Of a stretch of 64,000 bases of DNA, positions 24,095 through 35,790 are shown one piece after another. Each line of letters starts with the position of its first letter. Within the stretch, counting starts at the first letter, position 1. Source of the DNA: Phoebastria nigripes (Eukaryota > Chordata > Aves > Procellariiformes > Diomedeidae). Both the position numbers and the translations under genes were made by a program. Where the stretch lies: NCBI GenBank assembly GCA_035582835.1, contig JAYKAV010002918.1, positions 128,501 through 192,500 on the forward strand. Reading direction: 5' to 3'. The notes below the pieces were generated by a model, which worked only from the letters and a program-made list of their open reading frames with translations, had not been told where the DNA came from and searched no databases.

Positions 24095-27000
24095 ATGGAG
24101 GTGGTCCTGCTCCACGGGCTGCTGCTCCTCCTCCCCTTGGCAGCCCTGCTGCTTTACCGGTACAATGCCACCTTCCACTACTTCTGCAAGGTGGCCTTCT
24201 TCAACTGCTGGATTGTGGCCATGGCCACCCTCCTGTCCCCCTTTGCAGCTCTTCGGGGACGCTCCGTGGAGAACATGAAGTGAGTATGGCCTGGGGATGT
24301 GCTTCTGATGTGGAGATGGCTGAGGCTTGGCTGCAATGGAGGAGCTCGTGTGGTCTTGTGGACACACACGCTCTCCTGCTCTGGGCAAACCCACAGCCAT
24401 GTTACGGCCGGTGGTTGAGCCCTGGGGCCACAGCAAAGGCTGTGGTCATGTCCATGTGCCAATTAGGGGTGCATCTGCATCTTGTGGTGTGGTGAAGAGG
24501 TGCTGGCCATGCCCAGGGAGGGTTACGCCATGATGGAGGTGGCCAGCTGGTCGGGACTAGTGGTCCCTGAAGGATGAAGCAGCATAAAAGGGATCATTCT
24601 TGGCCATCGCAATATTGGGGTCATCAGTTGGGTGGGTGATAGGGGGGTTTTGGCAAAGGTTGGAGGTGCAACCATTAGCAGGATGCAAATGCATACCCAT
24701 GGCAGTGCAGCCAGGTCTTACTCAGCGGGAGCCTTGGGGACTGTGCTTTGGCAGAGGGATTTTGGGATGTCTTGGTGCCATCAGCTGTTGGGCATGGCGC
24801 AGTCATGTCCCGGCGAGTCATGTACTGGTGCTGTCAGCTGTGCTCAAGGGTGGTGGCAGCCGAGATAACATCGCTGTGCAACACGAGAGGAAGGTCTGGT
24901 TGCTTTCAAGGGTGTTGCAATCTTGTTACTGGATTCCTGGGCATGATAGCATACCAGAAGGGATATAATTATGTCAGAGTGAAAAATGTCTGAGCTTGTG
25001 GTATTTGCTGAGCTCGAGCCGTCACGTATTTGTGCTGATGGATTTCAGGCCCTCGGCAGGAGCATGGTCAGAGGTTTGATGCTATCAGTCCGTTGTGTAG
25101 CCTCTCTCCCTCATCCTTTCTGTGCAGAAATGCTGTGCACACACGCACGCATCCGGAGGTGCTCCGAGCCCTGGCGCAAACGCTTCCGGCTTAGTGGAAA
25201 TACCCGGCGTGATGCAGCAGTGACTCACGCTGCCTTATCTTGTCACACCTCGCAGCCATCCTCTGCCGGAGCAGCACGCCCAGCTCTGTCTCCTCCTCAG
25301 CCTCCAAATCCCAAAGCCTCCGGCTTGGAACACGTTCCTGTCATTAGTCCTGGCTTTGGGGCATTGCCACAAGTGTTTTGCTTCTCTGCAGACACAGGGA
25401 TCTCTGAGCCTGTATCTCTCAAGGGATGGGTGGTCTGATACAACGGACCCTCTAAGCATCATGCCTCCTTCTCCCTCTGTGCCTGCTACTCTCTCCTCCC
25501 AAACTTCTTCGCATCCCTACCTGGTGCTGAGCTCTTGCTGACAGCCCCGTCTCCTGCCCTGTCCCCTGTGAACTCCCTGGAACCAATCACTGCCAGATGC
25601 GTGGACCCTGGCATGGGTCCTCTTCATGCTGTGGGTTAGAGAGTGCCCCATTTCAACACCGAAAGTGTACCAGCTTTTTATCTCCACTGTGGGTGCTGCA
25701 ATCCCCGTTGCTCCATCCTCCCTCCATTCCTCTCGTTATTCTCATAGTAAGTGTCACCCTTCATCAGCACTGCCATCCTGACGTTACCCTTCCTGTCCAA
25801 CCCTCCCTGGATGGTGACACCACTTTTCCTTGTTTGCCCTTCCATCTGCACAGATGAAATCTCCATCTCTTCCCGACACTGCAGGTCCAGTNAAGTTATT
25901 CTTTCTGATTTCCTCTAATGAATGTAGCTGAGTTGGTTTTTCCTTCCCTGCTCTCTTCCCCCTCCACAAAGCTTGGTGCCTGCAGTGCTGCCCTTTGGCT
26001 GCTTTGCAGGGACAGGCCCTGGAGACATCTGCATCCCTGTAGACCTGTCTGTCTCAAGACTGTTCCTCTGCATGTCTGTCTTCAGTGCTCATCCATCTAC
26101 AGCTCAGCACCTCTCAGCTGCGATCCAGCTCCTCTGGCTTTAGGTACCTGCAGCACAGGCTGCGAGCCTGGTGTCTGGGTTTCCAGCCTGCGCACACAGA
26201 TCCAGCTCTGCACGTGGGGGGAGCCTCAGGGTGAGGCTCACCTGGCCAGAGGCAATTGTCCTCACTGGGATGTGATGATTTGCACCTTGGCTGCAGGCAG
26301 ACATCCCATCCCTTCTCTTCTTGCTTTCCCATCATCCCTGGACATCAAAAAGCCTGGTTTTTTTTCTCCCACCAGCTTGTGCTGGCTGCTCTTCTTCAGC
26401 AGCAGCTCCAGTGCAGACTTTCTACTACTGAGACAGCAGCTGGTCTCACCTTGGGGATGGTTACAAGGTTAGCTCTGAGCTATGCAGGCTACAAATGTGC
26501 TTAGGAAAGTAAAGCATCACTGAGGCTGAACACAGATCCACCTTGGGACACACTATTTGCTCATGTAGACCAGGTCTAGCCTGGCCCATCTTGCACCTTG
26601 CTCCCTGAGTGATTGTGAAGGGCTGGAAAAAATCAAGCAGCCCCGCTCCGTGTTGNTCTGCTCCCCACATGTATTCCTCTGCCCTAGGCTCCTGCGTGCT
26701 GCGATCCTGCCCCTCAAACGCTTCTACGGCATCAAGATGCAGGTGTGGGGCTCTGAGCATCTGAACATCAAGGAGCCCTATGTGATAGTTTGCAACCACC
26801 AAGCTTCCCTTGACCTCATGGGTATGTGCAAGGGAGAGGGGGGGCTCATCACCGCATGGGCAGCCTTTGGGGTGCTGCAGGGGTGGACCAGGCTCATCCT
26901 GGGGGGTCCCAGCAAGGCCAGCACCAGGATTTTTACAGGACAGTGTAGTAGGCATAGGCCAGAAGAGCTGGTGGGACAGGAGCTCAGGGCTATGGGTGTG

Positions 27001-28269
27001 CTGCAGAGAGAGGGTTGGGACAATGGAAGATGATGCCAGGTCACTACAGCCACAGGGCTGGTTGGTTCTGGGTGCCATTGGGCAGGGACGGATCCTTTCC
27101 TCTCCCATCCATCCTCCAGGCATGGTGGAGGTCATTCCTGACCGCTGTGTGCCCATTGCCAAGAAGGAGCTCCTGTACATGGGCACCGTGGGGTGGGCCT
27201 GCTGGCTCAGTGGCATCATCTTCATCGACCGCCACAAAAGAGAAGATGCAATCGACGTCATCTCCCAGACGGCCAGGACCATGCGGCGTGAAAATGTGAG
27301 GGGCGGCTGGTGGCAGGGGGGAGTCGGGGAGCAAACACCGGTGGGGCAAGGGGGGTGCAGGAAGGACTGACATAGCAGGTCCCAGGGTGCTCTGATTGGG
27401 ATGGATGCTCACGTCTCTCCCTGTCCCGTGCAGCTCCGAGTGTTGATTTTCCCTGAAGGCACCAGGAACCAGGACAAATCCATGCTGCCCTTCAAGCGTG
27501 GGGCTTTCCACTTGGCCGTGCAGGCTCAGGTAAGGCCATCCTCCCCCTCCGCTTGCCCTTGATGGAGTGGGGTGGGCGTGCACCCTGGGGCAGCGGAATG
27601 GGGGACATTAGGGTCTTTTGGGGTCTGCAGTCCCCAGGGACAGGCACCCTCCTGTGCAGGACCCAGGGAGGGGACGGGGACCTGCTGAAGCCTGGGGCAC
27701 CGCAGGAGCCGGAGTCCCACCTGGGGAGGGGGTCTGTAACTAGCCCTCCATCTCCTACAGGTTCCCATTTTCCCCATCGTGATCTCCCCATACCGGGACT
27801 TCTTCAGTTCCAAGGATAAGAAATTCACCTCTGGTGAGTGATGGACAAGAAGCCCCGTTGCCGGAAGGCAGCGCTGGCAGTCGGGATGAGGCACGTGGGG
27901 CTTGGTGGTTTCTTTGTGGGACATTGAGGCGTGGGGAGGCAGCTGCTGGTGGAGGATGCTGGTGGGAAGACCTGGTTCCTGCTGGGTTCGTCTAACAGCA
28001 TCCCCGGCCTTTCCCTTCTCTCTCCAGGGACGTGTACCATCCAAATCCTCCCCAAGGTAGAAACCCAGGGCCTCAGCCCAAAGGATGTCCCTGAACTGAC
28101 AGAGACTGTCCGCCAGGCCATGGCTGATGCCCTTGCCGAGATGTCNGCAAATCACTGTGGGGACCAGCGCACTGAGCAGCCTCCGCTCCCGCGCTGCACT
28201 GGGGCCGGTGCTGGCAGGAGGACGGGCAGCCCCCAGTGCAAGGAGGACTCAACCGGGACCAGCAATTAG
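24095..28269 (+). CDS. 1-acylglycerol-3-phosphate O-acyltransferase, AGPAT1-like
   Basis: Six coding exons: 24095-24279, 26688-26821, 27120-27295, 27434-27529, 27761-27833 and 28028-28269. Phases close to 906 nt or 301 aa. The family converts lysophosphatidic acid plus acyl-CoA to phosphatidic acid in the ER membrane. An N-terminal leucine-rich membrane segment occupies residues 5-22. The catalytic NHx4D box NHQASLD has H99 and D104. [10 protein letters not shown] and GIIFIDR follow, and FPEGTRN is at 171-177. [17 protein letters not shown] is the closing conserved block. The wording of these motifs and FTSGTC match AGPAT1 better than AGPAT2. The C-terminal tail after the catalytic domain is unlike the mammalian one. 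Mammalian AGPAT1 is in the MHC and AGPAT2 elsewhere, so this may be an extra paralogue. Intron 1 is 2.4 kb; the others are short. Confidence 0.9.
24280..26687 (+). other. intron 1 of the AGPAT1-like gene (2.4 kb)
   Basis: No additional exon or repeat element was recognised in this intron. The acceptor before exon 2 is ctctgccctag. Confidence 0.6.
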
Positions 28270-30013
28270 GCAGAGGGACCGAGCCCCTCGGGGATGTAAG
28301 GGAGGTGGCTCAGCCAGAGGTTGGGCCATGCTGTCCCCTTGTCCCCTGTGGATGTGTCCACCAGACCTGCCACCGCCCTGGCAGCCTGCGAGAGCAGGAC
28401 GGTGCCCTGGTGCAAGGGGAAGCAGAGCAGTGCAGGACGGGGACCAGGCAGCACCCCGAAAACAGTGCAAGGTGTCCCCAGAAACCCCTTGCTATGACTG
28501 TGCATCCCCTCCCCAGCGCATTGCCTGTCTCCCCCAAACCTGGCGCTGTGTCTGGNCCCGGTAGCAAGCCCTGCCTGCCTGGGTGGCTCCTGCCTGCACC
28601 CTGGGTAGCAGGGAGAGATGTGCCAGGCAGGGCTGGGGATTCACTGCACCATTTTCCACCCCTGATGGTGTGACTTGCAGGGGGGTTCACCCATGGGCTT
28701 GCTGGGTTGCTTCTTCCAGAGGCTCCTGCAAGCTGGCAATGCTGTTCAGATGCAGCCGGCTCTGGGGAGGGGTCCAGAGCGCAGCGTGTGGCTTGTGGGG
28801 GGGCAGGAGGTCCAGGGGATATTGCCACGTGAGAAGAGCATCATTCATTGATGCTGAACTATGAGACAAGGGTGCAAGATTAAACAGTCCATACCTGGTG
28901 GTGTGTGTGCATGGTGTCCTGCCTGTGCCTTGGGTGCTGAGAGGAGCGTGGGGAGGGGCATCCGTCTCCTTATGGCCACGCAGGGTGCCTGCATCACTGC
29001 ACGCGGAGCATCCCTATGGACACAACAGCTTCTCCATGGGGTGCAGCGCTGGACAGTGTGAGGAGCATGTGGCAGGGTGAGAGATGCACTGGGGTGGACT
29101 AGGTCTGCCCCAGAGGTAGACCTCTCCCTGCCTTAGGCACAAGCAGTAAGTGCACAGGAAGAGCATCCGTTAAAGCCCAAAACCCTCAGAGGGCAGAGGT
29201 GCCTGGATTATGCCCACCTGAAGGGACCTCCCCATGGCCTCCGGACCATGGCACAACCAGACCCATCCACCAGCTACCATCTTCCCTGGCCTGTTTCCTG
29301 CAGCCAAGCAGGGCTTTGGGCATCTGCTGGCTCCTTCCCAGCTGAGCAGCTCCTGTCCCAGCCTCCCCAGGGTGACAGTATGGCAGGGAGAAAGGCAGCG
29401 CGTGGCTGTCCCCAGTGCTGGGAGCAGGGTGGGCAGGCTTCACCTCCCATCTTCAAATAAGATGTGCAAACCATGGCCAAACAAGGGCACAGCGTTCCGG
29501 TTTGGCATCGTTCCCACTCTNGGGAGCGGCTGGCTCGTTATGGAGGAAATTCTGCAAAACCATGGCAATCGTCCGCCCAGACAGATACCACTAGGCAAAA
29601 ATATGAGCAACAGAAAAGAGGCTTCCCATGAGTAACAACTCACTGGATCAGGAACTGCCACATGGAGATGGTCAAGGGCAGTGTGCACNTGAAGGATCTC
29701 ATTTCCCAGAAAGCTCCTTTATTCCCTTCCTTCCTGCCAGGGCTCCCTACGTGCGGCTTCGTCTGTCAGCATTGAGTTGGCTCGGCGGTCCCACCACATG
29801 CCACACCATGGGTGTGGTTTGGCTGCCCAGAGCTTTGAACCCAGCAAAGCTTGGGTCTGGTGGTTAAACATTGTCCTAGCTGGATGGCCAGCTCCCAGCC
29901 AGAGACCTCGCTGGCTTTTGCTTGCTGGCAGCGGGGAGGTGAAAGCTTGAGGAGAGGAAAAAAACTTAGCATGGGGGCTCTGGGACCACCTTGCTTCCAC
30001 TGGTCCTCCAAGC
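28270..30013. other. 3' flank of the AGPAT1-like gene and upstream flank of the macroglobulin pseudogene
   Basis: There is no ORF of interest. An ATTAAA signal lies at 28879-28884. The last 250 bases before 30013 show faint similarity to the 5' flank of the intact macroglobulin gene at 35550-35790, for example around tgaacccag and taaacat, consistent with one duplication unit. Confidence 0.5.
28879..28884 (+). terminator. candidate poly(A) signal ATTAAA of the AGPAT1-like gene
   Basis: First poly(A)-type hexamer found downstream of the stop, about 610 bases after it. A common variant signal followed by a GT-rich stretch (ggtggtgtgtgtgc). Confidence 0.5.
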
Positions 30014-33000
30014 ATGGGGTCTGCAGCCGCCCTGCCTGCTGCTTTGCATTCTATACCTCATAGCTGGAACATCTGCAAAGCTGTAAGCCCTCTCTGTGTC
30101 TGCCTGTCCATGCCTGGTGGGATGGTGGTTGGTCTCAGTGGTGTGACAATCCTTGCCATGACTGTGGTTGCTGGTCAGGGTGGAAATACTCGGGATGGTG
30201 GTTGGACCCATAGAGCTCTTTGCACCTTGTGTTGGTGTCTCCAGGCTGCTTTGGTGTAGGTGCAAGCTCACACACAAGGCAGTGGGTGAGCAGAGCCTTT
30301 CCTCCCTCCACAGATCGACCCCTCGGCTCTTTCCCAAGGTGTTTAGGCAAAGGGGGCTCTGCTCTGGTCTGTGCACTGGCCAGCCTCCCTAGGCAGATGG
30401 GGGAAGGCTGGGTGGCATAGCCCTGCAGAGAGCATCCAGGGCTTTTTTTTCCAAAAACCTAAGTGCCCTCCGCCTTGAGAGTCTGGAGTGGAGGGGAGCA
30501 CTGGGATTTAGTGGGGGGTCCCTGCTCTCCTCCACTACTGAGATGTCCCCTCCCCGGGCACTACATGGTGCTCTTCCCCTCCGTGCTCTCCTACCCNTCT
30601 CATGGACCTGGACGAGCTCATGCGGGTGACCCTCCACCTGGCGAGCAGCCACGGCATCCCCAACATCACCCCGGAGGAGCAGGGCAGCCAATATCCTTCA
30701 GCTGAACAGGCCCCACTCCTCCAACATGAGTCACGGCCCCGCAGCAGGGCTAAGGACCTCGGGAAGGGGTATCCATCCCTTACCCGCTGCCAGAGCTGGG
30801 CTGGGGGAACTGCGAGGGGACATGGGGTCCATCCTGGATGGGCAATGAGTGAGGTGAAGAGTGGAAGGACATGGGGTATGTACAGAGACCTTGTGGGCTG
30901 TTTCTGCGTCATCTTCCCATGCACACCAGTTCCCTGGTGCCTTCATGGGGCAACAGGGTGGTGACGATGGGTGACGGGTATGATGTCTCACTGGCATCCA
31001 ACATAAAGGCTTTGCAACTGTTTCTGCTGTTTCCCCAGGGGAAGATTTCTACCCCTCCTGCAGGGATCTACGAGGTTGTGCACCTTCACCTCTCCATCTG
31101 GTGAGGTTCCCTGCAGGTCTCTGAGCAGAAGAAAGTACTGGTGAAAGCCCTGGAGCTGGGGACCTTGGTGCAGACAGACAAGGATTTGTACAAGCCTGGA
31201 CAAACCAGTGAGGGGCAGCCCTACCTCACACTCCTCTTCCTCCCAGGAAGGATTACTCAGGGTGCTGGGGGCACCTAGTCCCTCACCCAGCCCATGTCTG
31301 TGCTCACGAACCATGCTCTTACATCGCCCAAATAACATACCCTGCCCCTTGCTTCACCAGCCTGGGACAGACGTGAAATGCATCTGTCAGTCCAGGCACA
31401 GCGGCATTTCACAGGGACGGGGCTAAGCTCTGCTCTTCTCATCACAAATCTGGGCTTGGAGTAAACAGCATAGANTGGCCTGGCATTCCCCTGCTCTTTT
31501 GGGGGTGCGTGTCTCCCACTGGCAGCAAACCCAGGGATTGGGGCTGTTTGGGGATGGAGTGGGCAGAGCAGATACACCAGATCTTTCCCAACTGTCCCTG
31601 TGCAGCAGCTTCCCCTGGCACAGATATTCCTCTCCTGCACTCCCGTTGCAGCGTGGCGGGGGGTCCTGATCTTCGGGAGCTCTGTTCTGGCAGGGGGCTT
31701 TAAGCGCCTGTCGATTCCTTGCTTCAGAGAGGGATGGAAAGACGTTTCTGTATCTCTGGGCTTCAACGTGGTGCTATTCTCTCTCATGTGTCAAGTTTCA
31801 GGATGCAGGTTTGAAAACTGTCACCAACGCCCAGCTGGGCTGTGCACCAAACATCCAGTTCCAAAGCTACCAAAGCCCTTTATACCCCCAAGGAGAGCGG
31901 AGAGAATCTGTAACAGCCTCCATGCTGGCTGCAGAAGGACGGGTGGAGACATCCTTCTCTTTCCATCCTTTCTTGCAGCACGTTCAAGTCATGCCCCTGT
32001 TTGCAGGAGCAGGACTGGAGGAGGATGAGCAGGCGGGTGTCATGCAGGACACAGGGATGCAGATGGATTTCCTGGGGACATGGCTGTGGGAGCTGGTGCC
32101 TGTGGGGTGAGTAAGGAGCCCCAGCAGACCTCAAGCCTGGGGACTGCCCTTATTGCATCAGCTTCACCTCTGGGAGCAGCACCCAGACCTCTAGTTCAGT
32201 GTCCGTGTATCCAGGAGAGACACTGAGACGTGTCCAGTCCCTTCCCTTGGACCTCAGCACCGACCCTGGGAGAGACCGGGGCAGTCTGTCCTGTAGGNAG
32301 GGGATGCCGTAAGAGATAAGAGCACTGATGGTACCTCTGCCCGTCTCCAAGTGTGTGATGGCCACCAGTGGTCCCCAGGACCTAGATGAAGGGGGTTGGC
32401 ATGCTCCTTCTGCTGGCTCTGCCCATCAGACCCAGCCTGCAAGGTCTGTCCATCTTCTACGGCTCTGCAAGGAGNGGGGCTCTGCGGAGGGGACGGTGCC
32501 TGATGCCATCACCAACTGGGAANCTGGAATGTTCTGCACAGCTCCGCGGGGCTTGGGGCTGGCCCCTGCCACCACCCTCATGGCCTTCAAGCCCTTCTTC
32601 ATGGAGCTGGCACTGCCCTACTCTGTGGTCTGCCACGAAGCCTTCTCCCTGTAGCAGTGCCTGCGGGTTAGCAGGGCTGGGGAGGGGGCCCTACGTCTGG
32701 GGTCCAGGGGGGGCTGATGGAGCCATGGTCATGGTCTGGCAGGTTCAGGTGACGCTGGTAGAGTCGGCGGAGCTGGAAGTGTTGGNGGGCACAGATGGGG
32801 CGTACAGAGGTTGTATCTGCATGGATGAAGAGAGGACCTTCCAGTGGAGCNTGTGAGCCACCAGCCTGGGTACGGAGGGGATGGCAAAGGGCTGGGGAGG
32901 GGGGAGGAGAGCCCAGCGGTGAGACTCCTTGAAAACTCCTCTTTGTCACTGCTTTTCTGATCCTTTCCTCCCCCTCCCAGCTCCCTCTCCCCTTCTCTCT

Positions 33001-33281
33001 CTCTCTTTTCCCTTCTCCACTCTCCAGCCTCTTCCCTCCATTTCCCGGTCCCATTGCACTCATTGCACCCTCCTCCTTTCCTGGCTCTCCGGGATGGCTC
33101 TGAGCTGGAGCCAGCCCCCGAGGCAGTGTCACAGCAACATCCCCCGTCTGCCTCCGCAGGGGAGGTGAATGTCACCGTCATTGCCAAGGCCCTGTGCTCC
33201 GAGAAGCTCTGCGGCACCGAGATGCCCNTGGTGCCAGCCCAGGGGCACGTGGACNCCGAGACAAAACTCCTGACGGTGCAG
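30014..33281 (+). pseudogene. broken copy of an alpha-2-macroglobulin-family gene
   Basis: It is collinear with the intact gene at 35791-48051. Remnants: exon 1-like 30014-30082, exon 2-like about 30555-30690, exon 3-like 31039-31207, exon 17-like from 31802, exon 18-like to 32106, exon 19-like about 32472-32666, exon 20-like 32743-32869 and exon 21-like 33160-33281. Exons 4-16 are missing from a gap of only about 600 bases, and exons 22-36, including the thioester, are absent. Lesions include a 5-base loss in the signal-peptide exon, which shifts the frame. There are also TGA at 31102-31104, TAG at 32652-32654 beside a 27-30 base deletion, and TGA at 32854-32856 where the intact gene has CGA. 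Introns 1 and 19 are recognisably homologous to those of the intact gene, so it arose by DNA duplication, not retroposition. Exons 20 and 21 keep the same lengths (127 and 122) as in the intact gene. Confidence 0.93.
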
Positions 33282-35790
33282 GTGAGCAGAGTGAGGTGGT
33301 GGGCTTGCACTGTCCTCTCACGGGGAGCAGAGTGGCACCCAAAGCAGTCGCCCCCGGAGCAGAGCAGAGCATCTCCCTATCCCTCAGCCAGGCTGGATGG
33401 TGCCTGTGGGTGCTGCAAGGTGCAGGGAGAGCACCAGCACCCAGAGCAAGGGTTGAGTCTGTGTCCGTGCGTAGGTACCATCAGTGGGATGGTGCCTTCC
33501 CTTCCCTTTTGGGGTGAGATTTGTAGATTTGAGGCTGCTGGCTGTGTAATGTTCAGTTTGCTCCCCTCATCACACCGTGCATGGGGCTGCTCCAAGGACA
33601 ACCTGGCTTGGCCCGGGTGGCCCTGAGCTCTCCTGGCCCATCAGAGCCGATGGGCTGCTGGTGGGGATGGGTTCCAGGCGGGGCGTTTGTCNGAGGAGGG
33701 GAGGCATTTCTGGGGCGGAGAAGGGCAGGCTGGCCCTGATCCCGGTCTCATACATGCTGTATTCCTGGTTTTAAAGCCTCCAAGACCAATGTGAAGGAAA
33801 ATTGCCACTGCCTGGCTGTCCATCGGCTCCTGACCCCGTCGTACCCCACCAGACAGCCACGGTCTTGAGGGCTGGCAGCCTTTTCCCATCCCTTCATCCC
33901 CTTCACCTGACCTGGTAAGAGCCTGCAGCAACATGGTTGAGACAAGGACTCCAAAACCCAGCCCCGCTCCCCAGCAGCCCTGCCATCCCATGGGCGTCGG
34001 GGGCTGCCTGGGGAGCAGCCGCTTTGCTGCCTGCTGTGGAACTGTGCTTTCCCTTGAGCTGATGCCAGTGCAATGCCTCGGAGAGGGGACCAGGGCAGGT
34101 GAGCTGACCCTGGGCTGACAAAAAGCCTTGGGAGATCAGTGCAAGCCTGATGGCTGGGCATGGAGAGGGTGCTCAGGGCTGCCCTGAGTGCAGCCCTGTC
34201 CCTGTCCCCACTCAGCCAGGCTGAAAAATGAAGAAAAATTCAGGTGGGATAAGGGAAGTGGAAGCAGCAAAATATTTTTCTTGCAAGAAAGCTCCCTTTC
34301 TTCAGGCTCTTTCCCACCATTCCTGACCAAAGCCAGCCCCGGGTCCCAAAATACACTTTGTGTTATGGGTTCTGTGCTCCTGTCCACCTTAATGATGTGC
34401 AAGAGGGTCCGTACCTTCACTTTGTTTTGCTGAATAAAAAGCTGAGCCCAAACCAGAGAGAGCATTCATTGCACAGGCAAAAAGGCAGCAGAAGAAACAG
34501 CACAACATGGGGTCAGTGGTGCCTGGTCAGGAGGGGCTGGGGGACAACGCACTCTGGCTCCTGCTCCGAAGTCACCAGCAGCACCGAATGACAAATCCTC
34601 TGTGCAATAGTTCCCCTCCGCAGCCCCACAGGCACCGATCGGAGAGGCAGAGGGCCTCCCCTGCTCCCAAATCGATCTCCCCTTGGCCATGCTGTTCATG
34701 GCCCCCACTGCATCCCGCCCCGTGCCCTGAAGGACTCNGTGTGCTGATGGCCCCGAGCTCCTTCTCACGTTGAACCGTCCCTGGGATGCCTGTCGGGGCA
34801 CTGACCCATGCCCACATCCTGGGGCAGCAGGATGGGCTCGGGGCCATGCTCCCACCTTGTGTCCATGGGGGTGGCGGGGACCAGCCTCCTCCGGACACTG
34901 ACACTGNGTGGGGCTGCTCCCGAAGGGCAGGGAGGTGAGCACAGCAATACTCGAGCAGGGCAGGCATGGGGACAACAGCCGTGGTCATCTGAGAGCCCAT
35001 GGGAAAGAGGTCTGCCCGCTTCCCGCAGCACTGCCTCCGCCTCTCCCCACGTCCCCAGAGGGAAGGGCACTGCAAAACCCCGGAGCAGGGAATGCACTAA
35101 GGACACTATGTGGCTGTCGTGGAGCTGCCTCAACTTTCCTAAATTCCCACCAGGACAGAAAGATGCAGCTCAGCCCATGCCCCGGCTGGTGTCCAGCTCC
35201 CAGGAGCGGTGCACAGAGGAATGAGAACGGGTAGAGCTTGCACAACAGCCCAAAGCCGTCCTGCTCCTGTGCCCATAACTGATTTGATGAAATTGGAGGA
35301 AACTGGGCAAAAAGACAGCCTGAGACCTGCAATCAGCCCAAATAGCTACTGTTTGGCTGAATTTGAAATACCTGGAAACAAGCCCTTCTGAGAAATCGCC
35401 ACCAACTCACAGACTGTTCTCATGATTTGCTGCCTACTTTCATTTGGGGAACTCATTCCCGCTCCCTCCTGCCATCATTTCCTGGCAAACCAGTGTGTAG
35501 GTGGGTCCTGCCCCCTGGTTTTGAACCTCTATAGCCTATGGGAACCTTTCCTCAAATTGCAAAAATCCATCAAAGCCTTGAACCCAGGAGGCTGTGGGCA
35601 GATGGTAAACATCGCCTTGGCTATATCTGCAGGTCCACCTGGATCCCTCTGCCAACCCTTGTTTGCTCGCTGGATGGAAAGCAAAGACCTCATTCCAGAG
35701 CCTGCAGCAGAGCAGACGCAGGTCTACAGCAATCCAACACCTGGAGAAGGAGGCTGTGGCCATCCCTGACGTCCGCTTGCAGCTGGAGAC
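33282..35790. other. spacer between the macroglobulin pseudogene and the intact gene
   Basis: No exon with homology to later macroglobulin exons was found, so the copy truly ends near 33281. An AATAAA occurs at 34433-34438. The last 300 bases should contain the promoter and 5' UTR of the intact gene; no TATA box is obvious. Confidence 0.5.

Noticed and set aside
30014..33281. Macroglobulin copy as upstream exons of the intact gene
   Set aside because: It has its own start-exon remnant, in-frame stops and a frameshift. The intact gene starts independently with a full signal peptide at 35791.
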